A stretch of DNA of 43,178 nt from Ilumatobacteraceae bacterium (GTDB lineage: Bacteria; Actinomycetota; Acidimicrobiia; Acidimicrobiales; Ilumatobacteraceae): the NCBI GenBank assembly GCA_022843125.1, contig JALHOG010000045.1, forward strand, positions 1-43,178. Direction: 5' to 3'. The position numbers were made by a program, and so were the translations under genes. Positions 18,729-27,432 of this stretch are shown here, in pieces. The notes below the pieces were generated by a model, which ran no database searches, was not told the DNA's origin, and saw only the letters and a list, made by a program, of their open reading frames with translations. Numbering within the stretch: the first letter of the stretch is position 1; each line of letters begins with the position of its first letter.

Positions 18729-19504
18729 CGGCCTTCGACCACAGACGGGTCGGGCAGCTTCGCCCGCACTGCCCAGTTGAACACCTGCCATCCGTACGAC
18801 GGGTCGCCGATGACTGCGGCAGCCTCGGCCGCAGCGGCGTCGGAGATCGGCTGCATCCGGTGCGCCTTGACGTGCACCTCGGCCACGCGCTCCATCATCA
18901 GGAACCAGCCGACCGCCTCGTCGACCGATGCGCCGACGGCGAGCAGTCCGTGGTTGCGAAGGATCACGCCCCGACCGTCGCCGAGCGCAGCGGCGATGCG
19001 CGCACCACCCTCGGTCGACGTGACGTTGACGTCGTCGCCCTCGTACACGCTGTGACAGCCGTGGAACGCGGCCGCCTCCTGGACGACCTGGAGGAAGGGC
19101 TCGGCGTTGGCCGACCACGGCGTGCCGTACGGCGTGTGGGTGTGTACTGCGCACGTCACGTCGGGGCGTGCCTCGTGGATCGGCCAGTGGATGTTGTACG
19201 CCGTGATGTTGATCTCGGCTGGATCGTTCCCGTTGGCGTCGATCACCGTGCCGTCAGGGCCGACGAGCACCAGGTCGCCGATCGTCGCTTCGCCGAACGG
19301 CACGCCGTAGCGCAGCAGCCAGAAGCAGTCGGCCCGCTCGGGATCGCGAACCGAGATGTGGCCGTCGCCGAGTTCGCCCCAGCCATGGGCGCCGAACACG
19401 CGGTAGGCCAGGGCCGCTCGCCGCATCCGGTGGTCGCGGGTGACGGCGGGGTCGTCGAACACCGGCTCGGAGTCGCCGAGGCGGAGGGCTGGATGCCGTG
19501 CCAT
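18716..19504 (-). CDS. class II aldolase/adducin-family protein
   Basis: 262-residue protein of the class II aldolase/adducin family, typically a zinc-dependent aldolase or epimerase acting on sugar phosphates or related hydroxy-acids. The zinc-site histidines appear as VHTHTPYGT (H121, H123) and RNHGLL (H185), with Glu98 in a position common in the family. Substrate cannot be told from sequence. The start at 19504 is seven bases from a TAGCGT -10 box, predicting a leaderless mRNA. The stop lies inside the end of convergent nuoN. Confidence 0.88.
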   Translation of the reverse strand: MARHPALRLGDSEPVFDDPAVTRDHRMRRAALAYRVFGAHGWGELGDGHISVRDPERADCFWLLRYGVPFGEATIGDLVLVGPDGTVIDANGNDPAEINITAYNIHWPIHEARPDVTCAVHTHTPYGTPWSANAEPFLQVVQEAAAFHGCHSVYEGDDVNVTSTEGGARIAAALGDGRGVILRNHGLLAVGASVDEAVGWFLMMERVAEVHVKAHRMQPISDAAAAEAAAVIGDPSYGWQVFNWAVRAKLPDPSVVEGRQRA

Positions 19505-19511
19505 GGGTGAC

Positions 19512-19517
19512 ACGCTA
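19512..19517 (-). promoter_or_regulatory. -10 box (TAGCGT) of the aldolase-family gene
   Basis: TAGCGT on the minus strand, seven bases before the ATG. Spacing fits a leaderless transcript as is common in actinobacteria. It sits where the -35 region of the opposite gene would be. Confidence 0.55.
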
Positions 19518-19535
19518 CGCCTGGTGTCGGGTCGG

Positions 19536-19541
19536 TACCGT
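19536..19541 (+). promoter_or_regulatory. -10 box (TACCGT) of the CopC-like gene
   Basis: TACCGT nine bases before the ATG at 19551. It lies 18 bases from the divergent -10 box, so the two promoters overlap. Confidence 0.5.
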
Positions 19542-19550
19542 GGTCGCCGT

Positions 19551-20282
19551 ATGCCGCTGCGCCATCCCACCGCTCTGCGCCGTCGCACCGTCGAAGCCTG
19601 TCGCAGTCTCCTGAGCGCGGCGCGTGGGCTCGTCGTCGCGGTGGTCGTCACGGCAGTTGCGTTGCTCGGCGCAGCGCCCGCCGCCGCCCACACCGACGTC
19701 GTCTTCACGCTCCCGGCGGCCGACGAAACGGTCGTCGATCCGGTCGACACGATCACCGTTGCGTTCGCCGATCCGGTGACGCTCGTCGGCGCCGGCTTCG
19801 AGGTGTTCACACCGCAGGAGCAGATCGTGCAACCGGTCGTCGTCACCGACGACGACACCGAGTTCGTGTTGCAGCTCGACCCGCCGCTCGCCGGCGGTGT
19901 CGTGGGCGTGCGCTACGAGGTGGTCGCCGCCGACGGGCACATCATCGACGGCTCGTTCACGTTCACCGTGACCGCTCCAGCGTCGGCGCCGACCAGTACG
20001 CCCGCGACCTCGGCGCCGACGACCACTGCGCCCGTCGTGGCCGCAACGTCCGATCCACTGCCGGCCACCGAGGTCGGTGCGGCCACCACAGGCGCGCCGA
20101 TCACGACCGAGGGGGTGCCCACCTCCGAAACGGCCGTCATCGCAACGGCCCCCACGACGGTCATCGACGACACCGGGTCGGGCGGCGGGTCGGCAGGCCT
20201 GCTGGTCGGTGTCGTGATCGCCGCCGCGCTCGCGGTCGGTGCCGTCGCGATCCTGCGTGTCCGCATGCGACGCTCGGCGTGA
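19551..20282 (+). CDS. copC: CopC-like copper-binding protein with C-terminal anchor
   Basis: 243 residues. A signal sequence ends at AAPAAA with the mature protein expected to start at His47 (HTDVV), the usual N-terminal copper ligand of CopC. The CopC beta-sandwich runs to about residue 142 and includes His130 in DGHIIDGSFTF. A Thr/Pro/Ala-rich linker of about 60 residues and a C-terminal membrane helix with basic tail follow. Known CopC proteins bind copper outside the membrane; here it forms a pair with the CopD-like gene (GTGA overlap). An in-frame ATG at 19503 exists, but the one at 19551 fits the -10 box and the signal peptide better. Confidence 0.82.
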   Translation: MPLRHPTALRRRTVEACRSLLSAARGLVVAVVVTAVALLGAAPAAAHTDVVFTLPAADETVVDPVDTITVAFADPVTLVGAGFEVFTPQEQIVQPVVVTDDDTEFVLQLDPPLAGGVVGVRYEVVAADGHIIDGSFTFTVTAPASAPTSTPATSAPTTTAPVVAATSDPLPATEVGAATTGAPITTEGVPTSETAVIATAPTTVIDDTGSGGGSAGLLVGVVIAAALAVGAVAILRVRMRRSA

Positions 20283-21283
20283 ACGCAGTGAGCACCGTCG
20301 CGTGGGTGGCCGGGACGCCCCTCGACGACTTCCTCAACCGGACCGACACCGGCTCGAGCAGCGGTGAACTCGTCCGCGACGTCGGCGGCACGATGGCGAT
20401 GGCCGGTCTGCTCCTCGCGATCGGCACGATCGTGTTCCTCGCCCGGGTCCATCGGGGCCCGCTCGCCGAGGTGCGGTCACTCCTGCTGATCGTCGGGTTC
20501 GGTGGTGTGCTGACGCTCGCCGGCGCAACCGCAGAGCTCGCCGGGATCCAGGCGGTGTTCGAGACCGGGTGGAGCGATGTCCTGTCGGTCGATGCGAGTT
20601 CGGCACCGATGCTCCGACTCCTGGCCGGCGTGCTGCTCGTGTTCGGGATCGGGACCTCGACTGCACGCGTCGAAGCGACCGGGCTCGAACCGGGCGCGGT
20701 CGCGGCGCTCGACGGGCCGCCGTCCGTGCGCTGGTTGCCCGGCACCGAGTCGGCATTCGGTCTCGTCGGCCTGGCGGTCGGTGCGTTCTCCTTCGCGTTC
20801 GACGGGCACACCGTCACCGAGGGGCCTCGCGGCATCCATCTCGTGAGCAACCTCGTCCACGTCGCAGCCGGCGGTGTGTGGGCGGGCGGTATCGCTGCGC
20901 TGGTCGCGGTCGCCGTGATCCGGCATCGTGGCCGCTCGGGCTCGATCGCCGAGTTGGTGGTGCGGTTCTCGTCGGTCGCGACGGTTGCACTCGCTGCGGT
21001 CGCGATCGCCGGCGGGTTGATGGCCGTGCTCATCCTCGACGACGTCGATGACCTCACCGGCACCGTCTGGGGGCAACGGCTCACGATCAAGGTCGCCGCG
21101 GTCGGGGTCGCCGCAGCCGTGGGTGCGTACCACCACCTCGTCACGGTCCGCCGTCTCGACCGACCTGAGGGGGTCGACGCCGCCGAGATGGCCCGGGTGC
21201 GCACCACCCTCACCATCGAGGCGCTCGCGCTCGGCTTCGTCGTGATCGCGAGCGGGTTGCTGGTCAACGGCTCCACGATCTGA
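20279..21283 (+). CDS. copD: CopD-like membrane protein
   Basis: 334-residue integral membrane protein with about eight membrane segments. The second half shows the CopD-family pattern: HLVSNLVHVAAGGVWAGGI with paired histidines, a WGQRLTIKVA segment and YHHLV. CopD proteins are thought to move copper across the membrane together with CopC. The GTG start at 20279 overlaps the copC stop. The only following gene on this strand is 100 bases on and has its own upstream region. Confidence 0.8.
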   Translation: MNAVSTVAWVAGTPLDDFLNRTDTGSSSGELVRDVGGTMAMAGLLLAIGTIVFLARVHRGPLAEVRSLLLIVGFGGVLTLAGATAELAGIQAVFETGWSDVLSVDASSAPMLRLLAGVLLVFGIGTSTARVEATGLEPGAVAALDGPPSVRWLPGTESAFGLVGLAVGAFSFAFDGHTVTEGPRGIHLVSNLVHVAAGGVWAGGIAALVAVAVIRHRGRSGSIAELVVRFSSVATVALAAVAIAGGLMAVLILDDVDDLTGTVWGQRLTIKVAAVGVAAAVGAYHHLVTVRRLDRPEGVDAAEMARVRTTLTIEALALGFVVIASGLLVNGSTI

Positions 21284-21307
21284 CGCGCTGAGCCGGAGCT
21301 CGACCCC

Positions 21308-21325
21308 GGTAGGGCTAACCCCACC
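21308..21325. promoter_or_regulatory. 18-bp imperfect dyad upstream of the ABC/two-component unit
   Basis: GGTAGGGCTAACCCCACC is symmetric at 14 of 18 positions (half-sites GGTrGGGyT). It lies 58 bases before the ABC ATPase start, in the only gap (21284-21383) in front of a unit that encodes its own response regulator, so it is a plausible operator. Not proven. Confidence 0.35.
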
Positions 21326-21383
21326 CGGGATGTGCCGGGTCGCTCCATGTCCCCCGGCCTCGTCGTTCGCGGACGATGGACGC

Positions 21384-22166
21384 ATGCACACCGGTCCCGA
21401 ACCCCACGCCGTCGTCCACGAGCCGCTCGTCGAGGCGCGCGACCTCACCCGCATCTGGGGCAAGGGGGCGGGTGCGCAGATCGGTGTCACCGGCGTCGAC
21501 CTGCGCATCGACCGCGGCGAGCTCGTCGCGATCGTCGGTCCGTCGGGATCGGGCAAGAGCACCCTCGGCGCGCTGATCGCCGGGATCGACACCCCGACGT
21601 CCGGCTCGCTCGTGGTGGCCGGCACCCGCATCGACCGGATGAAGGTCGACCAGCTGGCCGCATGGCGGGGCGCCAATGTCGGGATCGTCTTCCAGGACTT
21701 CCACCTGCTGCCCACGCTGACGGCCCAGGAGAACGTGGAGCTCGCGATCGAGCTCGGCGGCAGCGGGGCCGGGCGCCGGCTCCGGCGCCGGGCGGCGCGG
21801 ACCATGCTCGACCGGGTGGGCCTTGGTGGGCACCACCGCAAGCTGCCGGCCCAGATGAGCGGCGGCGAGCAGCAGCGCGTCGGCATCGCCCGTGCGCTGG
21901 TGACGCAGCCGGCGCTGCTCGTGGCCGACGAGCCGACCGGTGCGCTCGATCAGGCGAACGGGCACGTGGTGTTCGAGCTGCTCACAGCGGTGGCCCGGAA
22001 CGGTACGACCGTGGTGTTCATCACGCACGACCTCGCCCTCGCCGCGGCCGCCGATCGGATCGTGTCGATGATCGACGGCCAGGTCGCATCCGTCACAGCC
22101 CAACGCTCGTCCGGGGCGTTGGCGACGGGGATCACCACGGCGATGGCGACGGGGGTGGCGCCATGA
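21384..22166 (+). CDS. ABC transporter ATP-binding protein (MacB/LolD type)
   Basis: 260 residues. Walker A GPSGSGKST (52-60), Q-loop in VFQDFHLLP, signature MSGGEQQ (158-164), Walker B ALLVADEPTGALD (about 177-189) and switch His215 are present. The pattern matches the LolD/MacB/FtsE class that works with FtsX-type permeases rather than solute importers. ATGA overlap with the permease gene. The start at 21384 removes a poorly supported upstream extension from 21330. Together with the kinase and regulator downstream it suggests a stress-responsive export or lipid-handling system. Confidence 0.9.
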   Translation: MHTGPEPHAVVHEPLVEARDLTRIWGKGAGAQIGVTGVDLRIDRGELVAIVGPSGSGKSTLGALIAGIDTPTSGSLVVAGTRIDRMKVDQLAAWRGANVGIVFQDFHLLPTLTAQENVELAIELGGSGAGRRLRRRAARTMLDRVGLGGHHRKLPAQMSGGEQQRVGIARALVTQPALLVADEPTGALDQANGHVVFELLTAVARNGTTVVFITHDLALAAAADRIVSMIDGQVASVTAQRSSGALATGITTAMATGVAP

Positions 22167-24424
22167 GCGGCTTGCTCGGCCAGGTCCGGCGAGCACCCGG
22201 TCGGATCATCGCGAGCGTGCTCGCGCTCTCCCTGGCGATCGGAGCGATCGGCGTCCTCGCGATCCCGACGGTCACCGAAGGGTCGCTCCATGCCGCCGTC
22301 GAGCGCGACGGATTGGGCGACATCATCGTCGGGACCACGCCCCTCGACCGTCAGCAGGTCGAGTTGCTGCGCGGCATCCCGAACGTGGCCAGCGTGTCCG
22401 CAGCCGCAGTCGTGGCCGTCGAGCTCGACGCGGCTGCCGGCGCCGGCGAGCGCAGCGCCGTCGACACCGTGCGGCTGATCGGCCTCGCTCCGGATCGCGA
22501 GCTCGATCTGCTGCGCATCGATGCCGGGCGCGTTGCCACCGGGCCGGGAGAGGTCGTCGCCTCGCCCGGACTCGCAGAGCCGGGTGACCGCATCGTCGCC
22601 GGTGGTCGCACGTTCGACGTCGTCGGCGTCGGGGCGGCGCTGCTCTGGGTCGGGGCTGATGCGCTCTACGGCGACATCGACGAGATGGCCGCGCTCGCAC
22701 GTGGCGCCGGGACGAACCATCTGTCGATCCTCGCGGTGTTCGACGACGAGTCATCGCTGCGCGCGATCGTGGCCGACGTACGAGAGGCGCTCGCGACCGA
22801 CGGCGACACCTTCACCGAGTTCCCGGAGTACCTGCCTGATGGCACCACTCCGATCGACGCCGACATCCGCCAGGTCAGCACGCTGATCGGCATGCTCGGC
22901 GTCATGGCCGGGCTCGTGGCGCTCGTCCTGCTGGCGTCGACGACGAACACGCTGATCACCGAACGCACCCGCGAGGTCGCTGTGATGCGAGCGCTCGGCG
23001 GGCGGCGTCGCCCGCTCCGGCGGCGCCTCCGCAGGATCGCGATCGGCATCACCGCTGCTTCGCTCGTCGTCGGTCTCCCGCTGGGCGTCGTCATCAGCAA
23101 CGTCATCGCGCGGATGGTCCTCGAGGAGTTCGTCGGGATCACGCCGGAGGTGGCCGTCGACTGGCGCGTGCTCGTCGGGTCGGCGGTGGGCGCGCTGATC
23201 GGCGCCCGGCTCGTCGCTGCCCGGGCGGCCCGGCGCGTCACCAATGCCCAACTCGCAGCGGCACTCCGCGACCGTGAAGGCGCGCCGTTCGGCGCCTCAT
23301 GGCTGCAACGTTCGATCGCCGCGCTGCCCACCGGCGGGCTGATCAGCCGGATTGCCACCCGTTCCTCGTTGCGCCGGCCCGGGCGCACGGTGGCCGTCGT
23401 GGCCCAGATCGCTGCCGCTGTCGGCGTGGCGTTCCTCGTCCCCAGCCTCGCCACATCGGTGAACGAGTACAACAGCGCAGCGTTCGAGTCGTGGCAGTGG
23501 GAGGTGTCCGCCGTCGCCGAGGACGCCGGTCTGCCGATCGACGCCGCCGTCGCCGATGCGGTCGACGGTGTCGCCGGGTTCGAGGCAGGCATCTACACGT
23601 TCGGGTCGATCGATGATTGGGAGGTCGACGCCTGGGGCATCCGGCACGACACGGTGATGTTCGACGCCGATCTCCGCGCCGGGCGCGCGCCGGCGCCCGG
23701 CGAGCACGAGACGATGGTGAGCGCCGGGTTCGCCGAGCGTCGGGGCATCGACATCGGTGACACCATCGAGGTCGAGCTCGCGCCCGGCACCGTGCCGTAC
23801 GAAGTCGTCGGCTTGGTCGATGACTACTCCCGTGCGATCTACATCGATCGCGAGATCCTCGCCGCCGATGTCGGCGCTCCGGGTCGGGCGAACGTCGTGT
23901 GGTCGCTGAGCGAGACGCCGATCGGCGCACTGATCGACGGGTCGCGTTTCGACCTGCCCACCCTCGACGTCTCGACGGCTGAGGAGGTCCGTGCGGAGTC
24001 GGGTGCAGGCCGCGATGCGATCGTGGTGATCTTCGGTGCGATCGGTGCGATCGTCGCCGGGGTCGCCGCGCTGGCCGTCATGTCGTCGATGCTCGTAAGC
24101 CTCTTCGAGCGGCGCCACGAGCTCGCCGCGCTCCAGTCGCTCGGCGCCCGCCGTCGGCGCCTTCGCGGGCTCCTGGTCCGCGAACTGCTCCCGCTCGGAG
24201 CTGTCGGCACCGCCCTCGGCCTCGTGCTCGGGGGGCTGGGCACCAGGGGCATCATCGGCTCGTTCGAGTCGTCGAACGCCGTCGACATCGGTGTGGTCGA
24301 CGCTGTCGGGGCGATCCCGTTCGTGGTGGGTGCCACGGTGCTCATGCTCGTCGCGCTGGTCCTCGTCGCGGTTCGCAGCGCGTCCAGGCGGCCGATCGCC
24401 GTGACCTTGCGAGGTGCGGCATGA
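22163..24424 (+). CDS. FtsX/MacB-type ABC transporter permease
   Basis: 753-residue permease with duplicated architecture. An N-terminal helix (about 16-36) and a periplasmic domain of about 200 residues lead to an FtsX membrane unit (about 235-365). A second N-terminal-type helix (about 410-435), second periplasmic domain and second FtsX unit (about 620-745) follow. Motifs such as ERTREVAVMRALGG and ERRHELAALQSLGA are typical of FtsX-like domains. The ATG at 22163 overlaps the ATPase stop. The long open frame upstream is a shadow of the ATPase gene. Substrate unknown. Confidence 0.9.
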   Translation: MSGLLGQVRRAPGRIIASVLALSLAIGAIGVLAIPTVTEGSLHAAVERDGLGDIIVGTTPLDRQQVELLRGIPNVASVSAAAVVAVELDAAAGAGERSAVDTVRLIGLAPDRELDLLRIDAGRVATGPGEVVASPGLAEPGDRIVAGGRTFDVVGVGAALLWVGADALYGDIDEMAALARGAGTNHLSILAVFDDESSLRAIVADVREALATDGDTFTEFPEYLPDGTTPIDADIRQVSTLIGMLGVMAGLVALVLLASTTNTLITERTREVAVMRALGGRRRPLRRRLRRIAIGITAASLVVGLPLGVVISNVIARMVLEEFVGITPEVAVDWRVLVGSAVGALIGARLVAARAARRVTNAQLAAALRDREGAPFGASWLQRSIAALPTGGLISRIATRSSLRRPGRTVAVVAQIAAAVGVAFLVPSLATSVNEYNSAAFESWQWEVSAVAEDAGLPIDAAVADAVDGVAGFEAGIYTFGSIDDWEVDAWGIRHDTVMFDADLRAGRAPAPGEHETMVSAGFAERRGIDIGDTIEVELAPGTVPYEVVGLVDDYSRAIYIDREILAADVGAPGRANVVWSLSETPIGALIDGSRFDLPTLDVSTAEEVRAESGAGRDAIVVIFGAIGAIVAGVAALAVMSSMLVSLFERRHELAALQSLGARRRRLRGLLVRELLPLGAVGTALGLVLGGLGTRGIIGSFESSNAVDIGVVDAVGAIPFVVGATVLMLVALVLVAVRSASRRPIAVTLRGAA

Positions 24425-25806
24425 GCCCGCTTCCGTCGGGCGAAGCGACCGAGCGCGAGACTCGACCCGTGAACGCGTTCCCACCACCACCACCACCCCC
24501 GCCCGCCGGCGGCGGTGTTGGAGGTGGGTCCCGCGACGGATCGACCGACTGGGACTGGGACCGAGCGCAGGCATTCGCACGACACTGGTACCAGCCGCTG
24601 CTCGAACGCGAGAGCTGGATGGCGGCCGCCTATCTGTTCGTCGGGATCCTCTCGGCTGTCGGCGCGTTCATCGCGATGAACGTCGTGGGTTGGACGGCGA
24701 TCGGTTTGCTGTTCATCGGTGTCGGGCTGTTCCTCGTGCGCCCGTTCTTCGCCATGGTCGAGGCCCTCGCGCGGATGGAGCGAGCGATGGCACGTTGGAT
24801 CGAGGTCGAGATCGAACCGCGGCCGATCGCGCCGCTGACCGGCCTCGGTCTGAAGGCGGTCGCCGATCCCGAGCGGTGGCGCCAGGTCGGGTACCTCGCG
24901 CTCAACATCGTGCTCGCCACGACGCTCGGCAACCTGGGCTTGGCGGCGTACGGCGTGGCGCCGCAGGTGGCGTTCGTCGACCCGTTCAGCGGCGGCTGGT
25001 TGGGGCTCGGCCCGGTCGCATGGGTGGCGGGCCTGGGGTTCGCCGCCGTCCTGCTCGGTGCGGCACCGCGCATCGCGATGTTCGTCGCCGGGCTCAAGGC
25101 CCAGATCGCCGGCTGGTTCCTGGGGGTCGACCGTCTCGCCGAAGCCGAAGGCCGCGTCAGCGAGCTCTCCACCCAGCGTCAGGACATCCTCGACGCCGTC
25201 GCCAGCGAGCGGCGCCGGATCGAACGCAACCTGCATGACGGCGTCCAGCAGCAACTGGTCGCGATCGGTCTCGACCTCGGCATGGCCGAGCATCACCTGC
25301 AGGCCGACCCGGCTCGGGCACGCGAGCTGATCGTCAGCGCCCGCGAGAAGGTGCAGGGCTCGATCGGTGAGCTCCGCCAACTCGGGCGCGGGCTCCACCC
25401 GGCGATCCTCGCCGACCGCGGCGTCGACGCCGCACTGTCGGCGGTCGTCGCCGGTTCGTCGATCCCGATCTCGGTCCACGTCGACCCCGAGCTCGATCTG
25501 TCGACCGACGTCGCGGAAACCGTCTACTTCGTCGCCAACGAAGCGATCGCGAACGTCCTCAAGCATGCGCGGGCGCGCGTCGCATCGGTGCACGTTGCGA
25601 AGGTCGCGGCGAACGTCCGTGTCACCATCCACGACGACGGCGACGGAGGCGTCGACCCGGCGAAGGGCACCGGCATCGCCGGCATCCGAGCACGGGTGCG
25701 GGCGGTCGACGGCACCTTCTCGATCACATCGCCGTCCGGCGGACCGACCACGCTGGTGGTCGAGATCCCCCGTCATCTCCCCGACCGAGAGCGAGGACGC
25801 TCATGA
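24421..25806 (+). CDS. NarL-family sensor histidine kinase
   Basis: 461 residues. After a cytoplasmic start with a run of eight prolines (21-28) there are about four membrane segments (about 68-90, 92-112, 155-178 and 195-220). The HisKA_3 domain has ERRRIERNLHDGVQQQL with His272 as phospho-acceptor. A HATPase domain follows with N box NEAIANVLKH (373-382) and DDGDGG. No large external sensor domain is visible, so it may sense through the membrane or through the adjacent permease, as in Lia/Bce-like systems (inference). ATGA overlaps on both sides. Confidence 0.92.
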   Translation: MSPLPSGEATERETRPVNAFPPPPPPPPAGGGVGGGSRDGSTDWDWDRAQAFARHWYQPLLERESWMAAAYLFVGILSAVGAFIAMNVVGWTAIGLLFIGVGLFLVRPFFAMVEALARMERAMARWIEVEIEPRPIAPLTGLGLKAVADPERWRQVGYLALNIVLATTLGNLGLAAYGVAPQVAFVDPFSGGWLGLGPVAWVAGLGFAAVLLGAAPRIAMFVAGLKAQIAGWFLGVDRLAEAEGRVSELSTQRQDILDAVASERRRIERNLHDGVQQQLVAIGLDLGMAEHHLQADPARARELIVSAREKVQGSIGELRQLGRGLHPAILADRGVDAALSAVVAGSSIPISVHVDPELDLSTDVAETVYFVANEAIANVLKHARARVASVHVAKVAANVRVTIHDDGDGGVDPAKGTGIAGIRARVRAVDGTFSITSPSGGPTTLVVEIPRHLPDRERGRS

Positions 25807-26462
25807 CCGAGACACCGATCCGCACCATCGTCGCCGACGACTCCGTGCTCCTCCGCGACGGGATCGTGCGCCTGCTCACCGACTCCGGGTTCGACGTCGT
25901 CGCCGCCGTCGGTGACGCCGACAGCCTGCTCGACGCGGTCACCGAGCATTCCCCGGAGCTCTGCGTGGTCGACGTCCGCATGCCGCCCTCCCACACCGAC
26001 GAGGGGTTGCGGGCCGCGCTCGAGATCCGGCGTCTGCATCCGGGCGTCGCGGTGCTGGTGCTGTCGCAGTACGTCGAGGAGCGGTACGCGGGCGAGTTGC
26101 TCGCCGGCGATGTGTCGGGTGTCGGCTACCTCCTGAAAGACCGCGTGATCGCGGTCGACGACTTCCTCGTCTCGCTACGCCGGGTCGCGGCCGGCGGCAG
26201 CGCAGTCGACGCCGAGGTGATCAGCCAGATCCTCGGCCGGTCACGGCGCGGCAGCGAGGTCGATCGGCTCACGCCGCGCGAGCGCGAGGTGCTCACGCTC
26301 ATGGCGGAGGGGTTGTCGAACGGCGGCATCGCCGAGCGCCTCGTCGTGTCGGCCGGCGCCGTCGAGAAGCACATCTCGAATGTGTTCATGAAGCTCGGCC
26401 TCGAACCCGAGGACGGCGCCCACCGTCGGGTCCTCGCCGTCCTCACCTACCTCCGCGCGTGA
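25803..26462 (+). CDS. NarL/LuxR-family response regulator
   Basis: 219 residues: receiver domain with the acidic pair Asp12/13, phospho-acceptor Asp57 in VVDVRMPP and Lys112, followed by a LuxR-type helix-turn-helix (about 155-219) with LTPREREVLTLMAEGLSN. ATGA overlap with the kinase gene, its evident partner. The TGA stop is the beginning of a 74-bp REP palindrome, so the natural 3' end of this gene has been replaced or fixed by the repeat. Likely regulates its own unit, perhaps through the dyad at 21308-21325. Confidence 0.93.
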   Translation: MTETPIRTIVADDSVLLRDGIVRLLTDSGFDVVAAVGDADSLLDAVTEHSPELCVVDVRMPPSHTDEGLRAALEIRRLHPGVAVLVLSQYVEERYAGELLAGDVSGVGYLLKDRVIAVDDFLVSLRRVAAGGSAVDAEVISQILGRSRRGSEVDRLTPREREVLTLMAEGLSNGGIAERLVVSAGAVEKHISNVFMKLGLEPEDGAHRRVLAVLTYLRA

Positions 26463-26531
26463 CGGAATGGGTCAGACCGACTCCGTCACGGCTCGAGCCG
26501 TGACGGAGTCGGTCTGACCCATTCCGTCACG
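26458..26531. repeat. REP1: perfect 74-bp palindrome
   Basis: Two 37-base arms that are exact reverse complements, centred at 26494.5 on CTCGAG. Each arm is itself a foldback: CGTGACGGA pairs with TCCGTCACG around GGTC-A-GACC. It fills the whole gap between the convergent response regulator (stop 26460-26462) and dioxygenase (stop 26533-26535), so it may also act as a bidirectional terminator although no T-tract follows. Same family as the repeats around the transposase at 42326-43123. Confidence 0.93.
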
Positions 26532-26532
26532 G

Positions 26533-27375
26533 TTACCCGTTCGAGCGGAGTTCGGCGATGCGTCGGAGAAGGAACTCCTTCGCGGTGCGACCGTCCTCGA
26601 GGACCACGTCGTCTGCGGGGTGGAGGAAGAGCGGCAGCGACATGCGCGAGCGGCGAGCACCGTCACCGGTCGGGTTGACCACTCGGTGGGTGGTCGCGGG
26701 GAAATAGCCGCCGGTCGCGAGATCGAGCATCTCGCCGGCGTTCACGGCGAGCGAGCCCGGGTCGCAGGGCACCGCGTACCACTGGCCGTTGGTGCCCAGC
26801 AGCTCGAGCCCCGGCTCGTCGGCGGCGGGGAGGACGGTGAGCAGGTTGATGTCTTCGTGGGCAGCAGCGCGTACCGCGCCCTCGGGCTCCTCGCCGGTCA
26901 GCGGCGGGTAGCGCAGCACGCGGAGCAGGGTGCGAGTGCTCCCGTCCATCATCGACGACAGCGGCATCGAGAGCCGCTCGGTGACCTCGTCTGGCGTGTT
27001 GGCCTCGACCCAGTCGAGCAACGTGTTGGCGAGCTCCATCGCGATCCGCCGGTACTGCATGGCGGCGTCGCTCACCTCGGCCGGGTACACCGACCAGTCG
27101 TAGACGTGGAAGAACTCCTTGAGATCGCGCACCGACGCGCCCTTGGCGGTCTCGCTCTTGTCGGGCGGGAACCACCCCACCTGCCCATCGGGATCCATCA
27201 GGTACTGCTCGACGGCCGGTGAGTCGAAGAGCGCCGCCCATTCCGCATAGATCTGCTCGACGAGCGACCAGGGCAGCGGATGGTTGACCAGCACTGCGAA
27301 CCCTGTTTCGCGCAGGCTCCGCGTGAAGGTCTCGGGCGCGTCCGGGGCGGTGTAGTCGACGACAGCGACGTCCAT
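26533..27375 (-). CDS. isopenicillin-N-synthase-like Fe(II)/2-oxoglutarate dioxygenase
   Basis: 280-residue member of the IPNS/plant-type 2OG-Fe(II) oxygenase family. Iron ligands are His173 and Asp175 in AAHEDINLLTV and His230 in TTHRVVNP; the 2OG-binding R-x-S is at RMSLP (Arg244, Ser246). Substrate unknown; bacterial relatives oxidise small molecules, including ethylene-forming and secondary-metabolite enzymes. The start lies six bases from a TAGCGT box, predicting a leaderless mRNA. It converges on the response regulator through REP1 and diverges from the methyltransferase gene. Confidence 0.88.
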   Translation of the reverse strand: MDVAVVDYTAPDAPETFTRSLRETGFAVLVNHPLPWSLVEQIYAEWAALFDSPAVEQYLMDPDGQVGWFPPDKSETAKGASVRDLKEFFHVYDWSVYPAEVSDAAMQYRRIAMELANTLLDWVEANTPDEVTERLSMPLSSMMDGSTRTLLRVLRYPPLTGEEPEGAVRAAAHEDINLLTVLPAADEPGLELLGTNGQWYAVPCDPGSLAVNAGEMLDLATGGYFPATTHRVVNPTGDGARRSRMSLPLFLHPADDVVLEDGRTAKEFLLRRIAELRSNG

Positions 27376-27381
27376 GTCGGC

Positions 27382-27387
27382 ACGCTA
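27382..27387 (-). promoter_or_regulatory. -10 box (TAGCGT) of the dioxygenase gene at 27375
   Basis: TAGCGT on the minus strand, six bases before the ATG; identical to the box of the aldolase-family gene at 19504. Confidence 0.55.
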
Positions 27388-27418
27388 CTGCGGTACCCGC
27401 CGCACGCGCAGGTGACCG

Positions 27419-27424
27419 TAGGCT
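27419..27424 (+). promoter_or_regulatory. -10 box (TAGGCT) of the methyltransferase gene at 27433
   Basis: TAGGCT eight bases before the ATG, consistent with a leaderless transcript. Confidence 0.5.
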
Positions 27425-27432
27425 CCCCGCCC

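Noticed and set aside
21332..24424. Possible 1030-residue fusion protein covering the ABC ATPase and permease
   Set aside because: Its first 277 codons are an out-of-frame reading of the ATPase gene; the permease start at 22163 overlaps the ATPase stop as ATGA and begins a normal FtsX-type protein.
26458..26531. REP1 as a simple rho-independent terminator only
   Set aside because: No T-tract follows on either strand, and a near-identical element lies beside a RAYT transposase, so a REP-family repeat is the better description; a terminator effect may be secondary.
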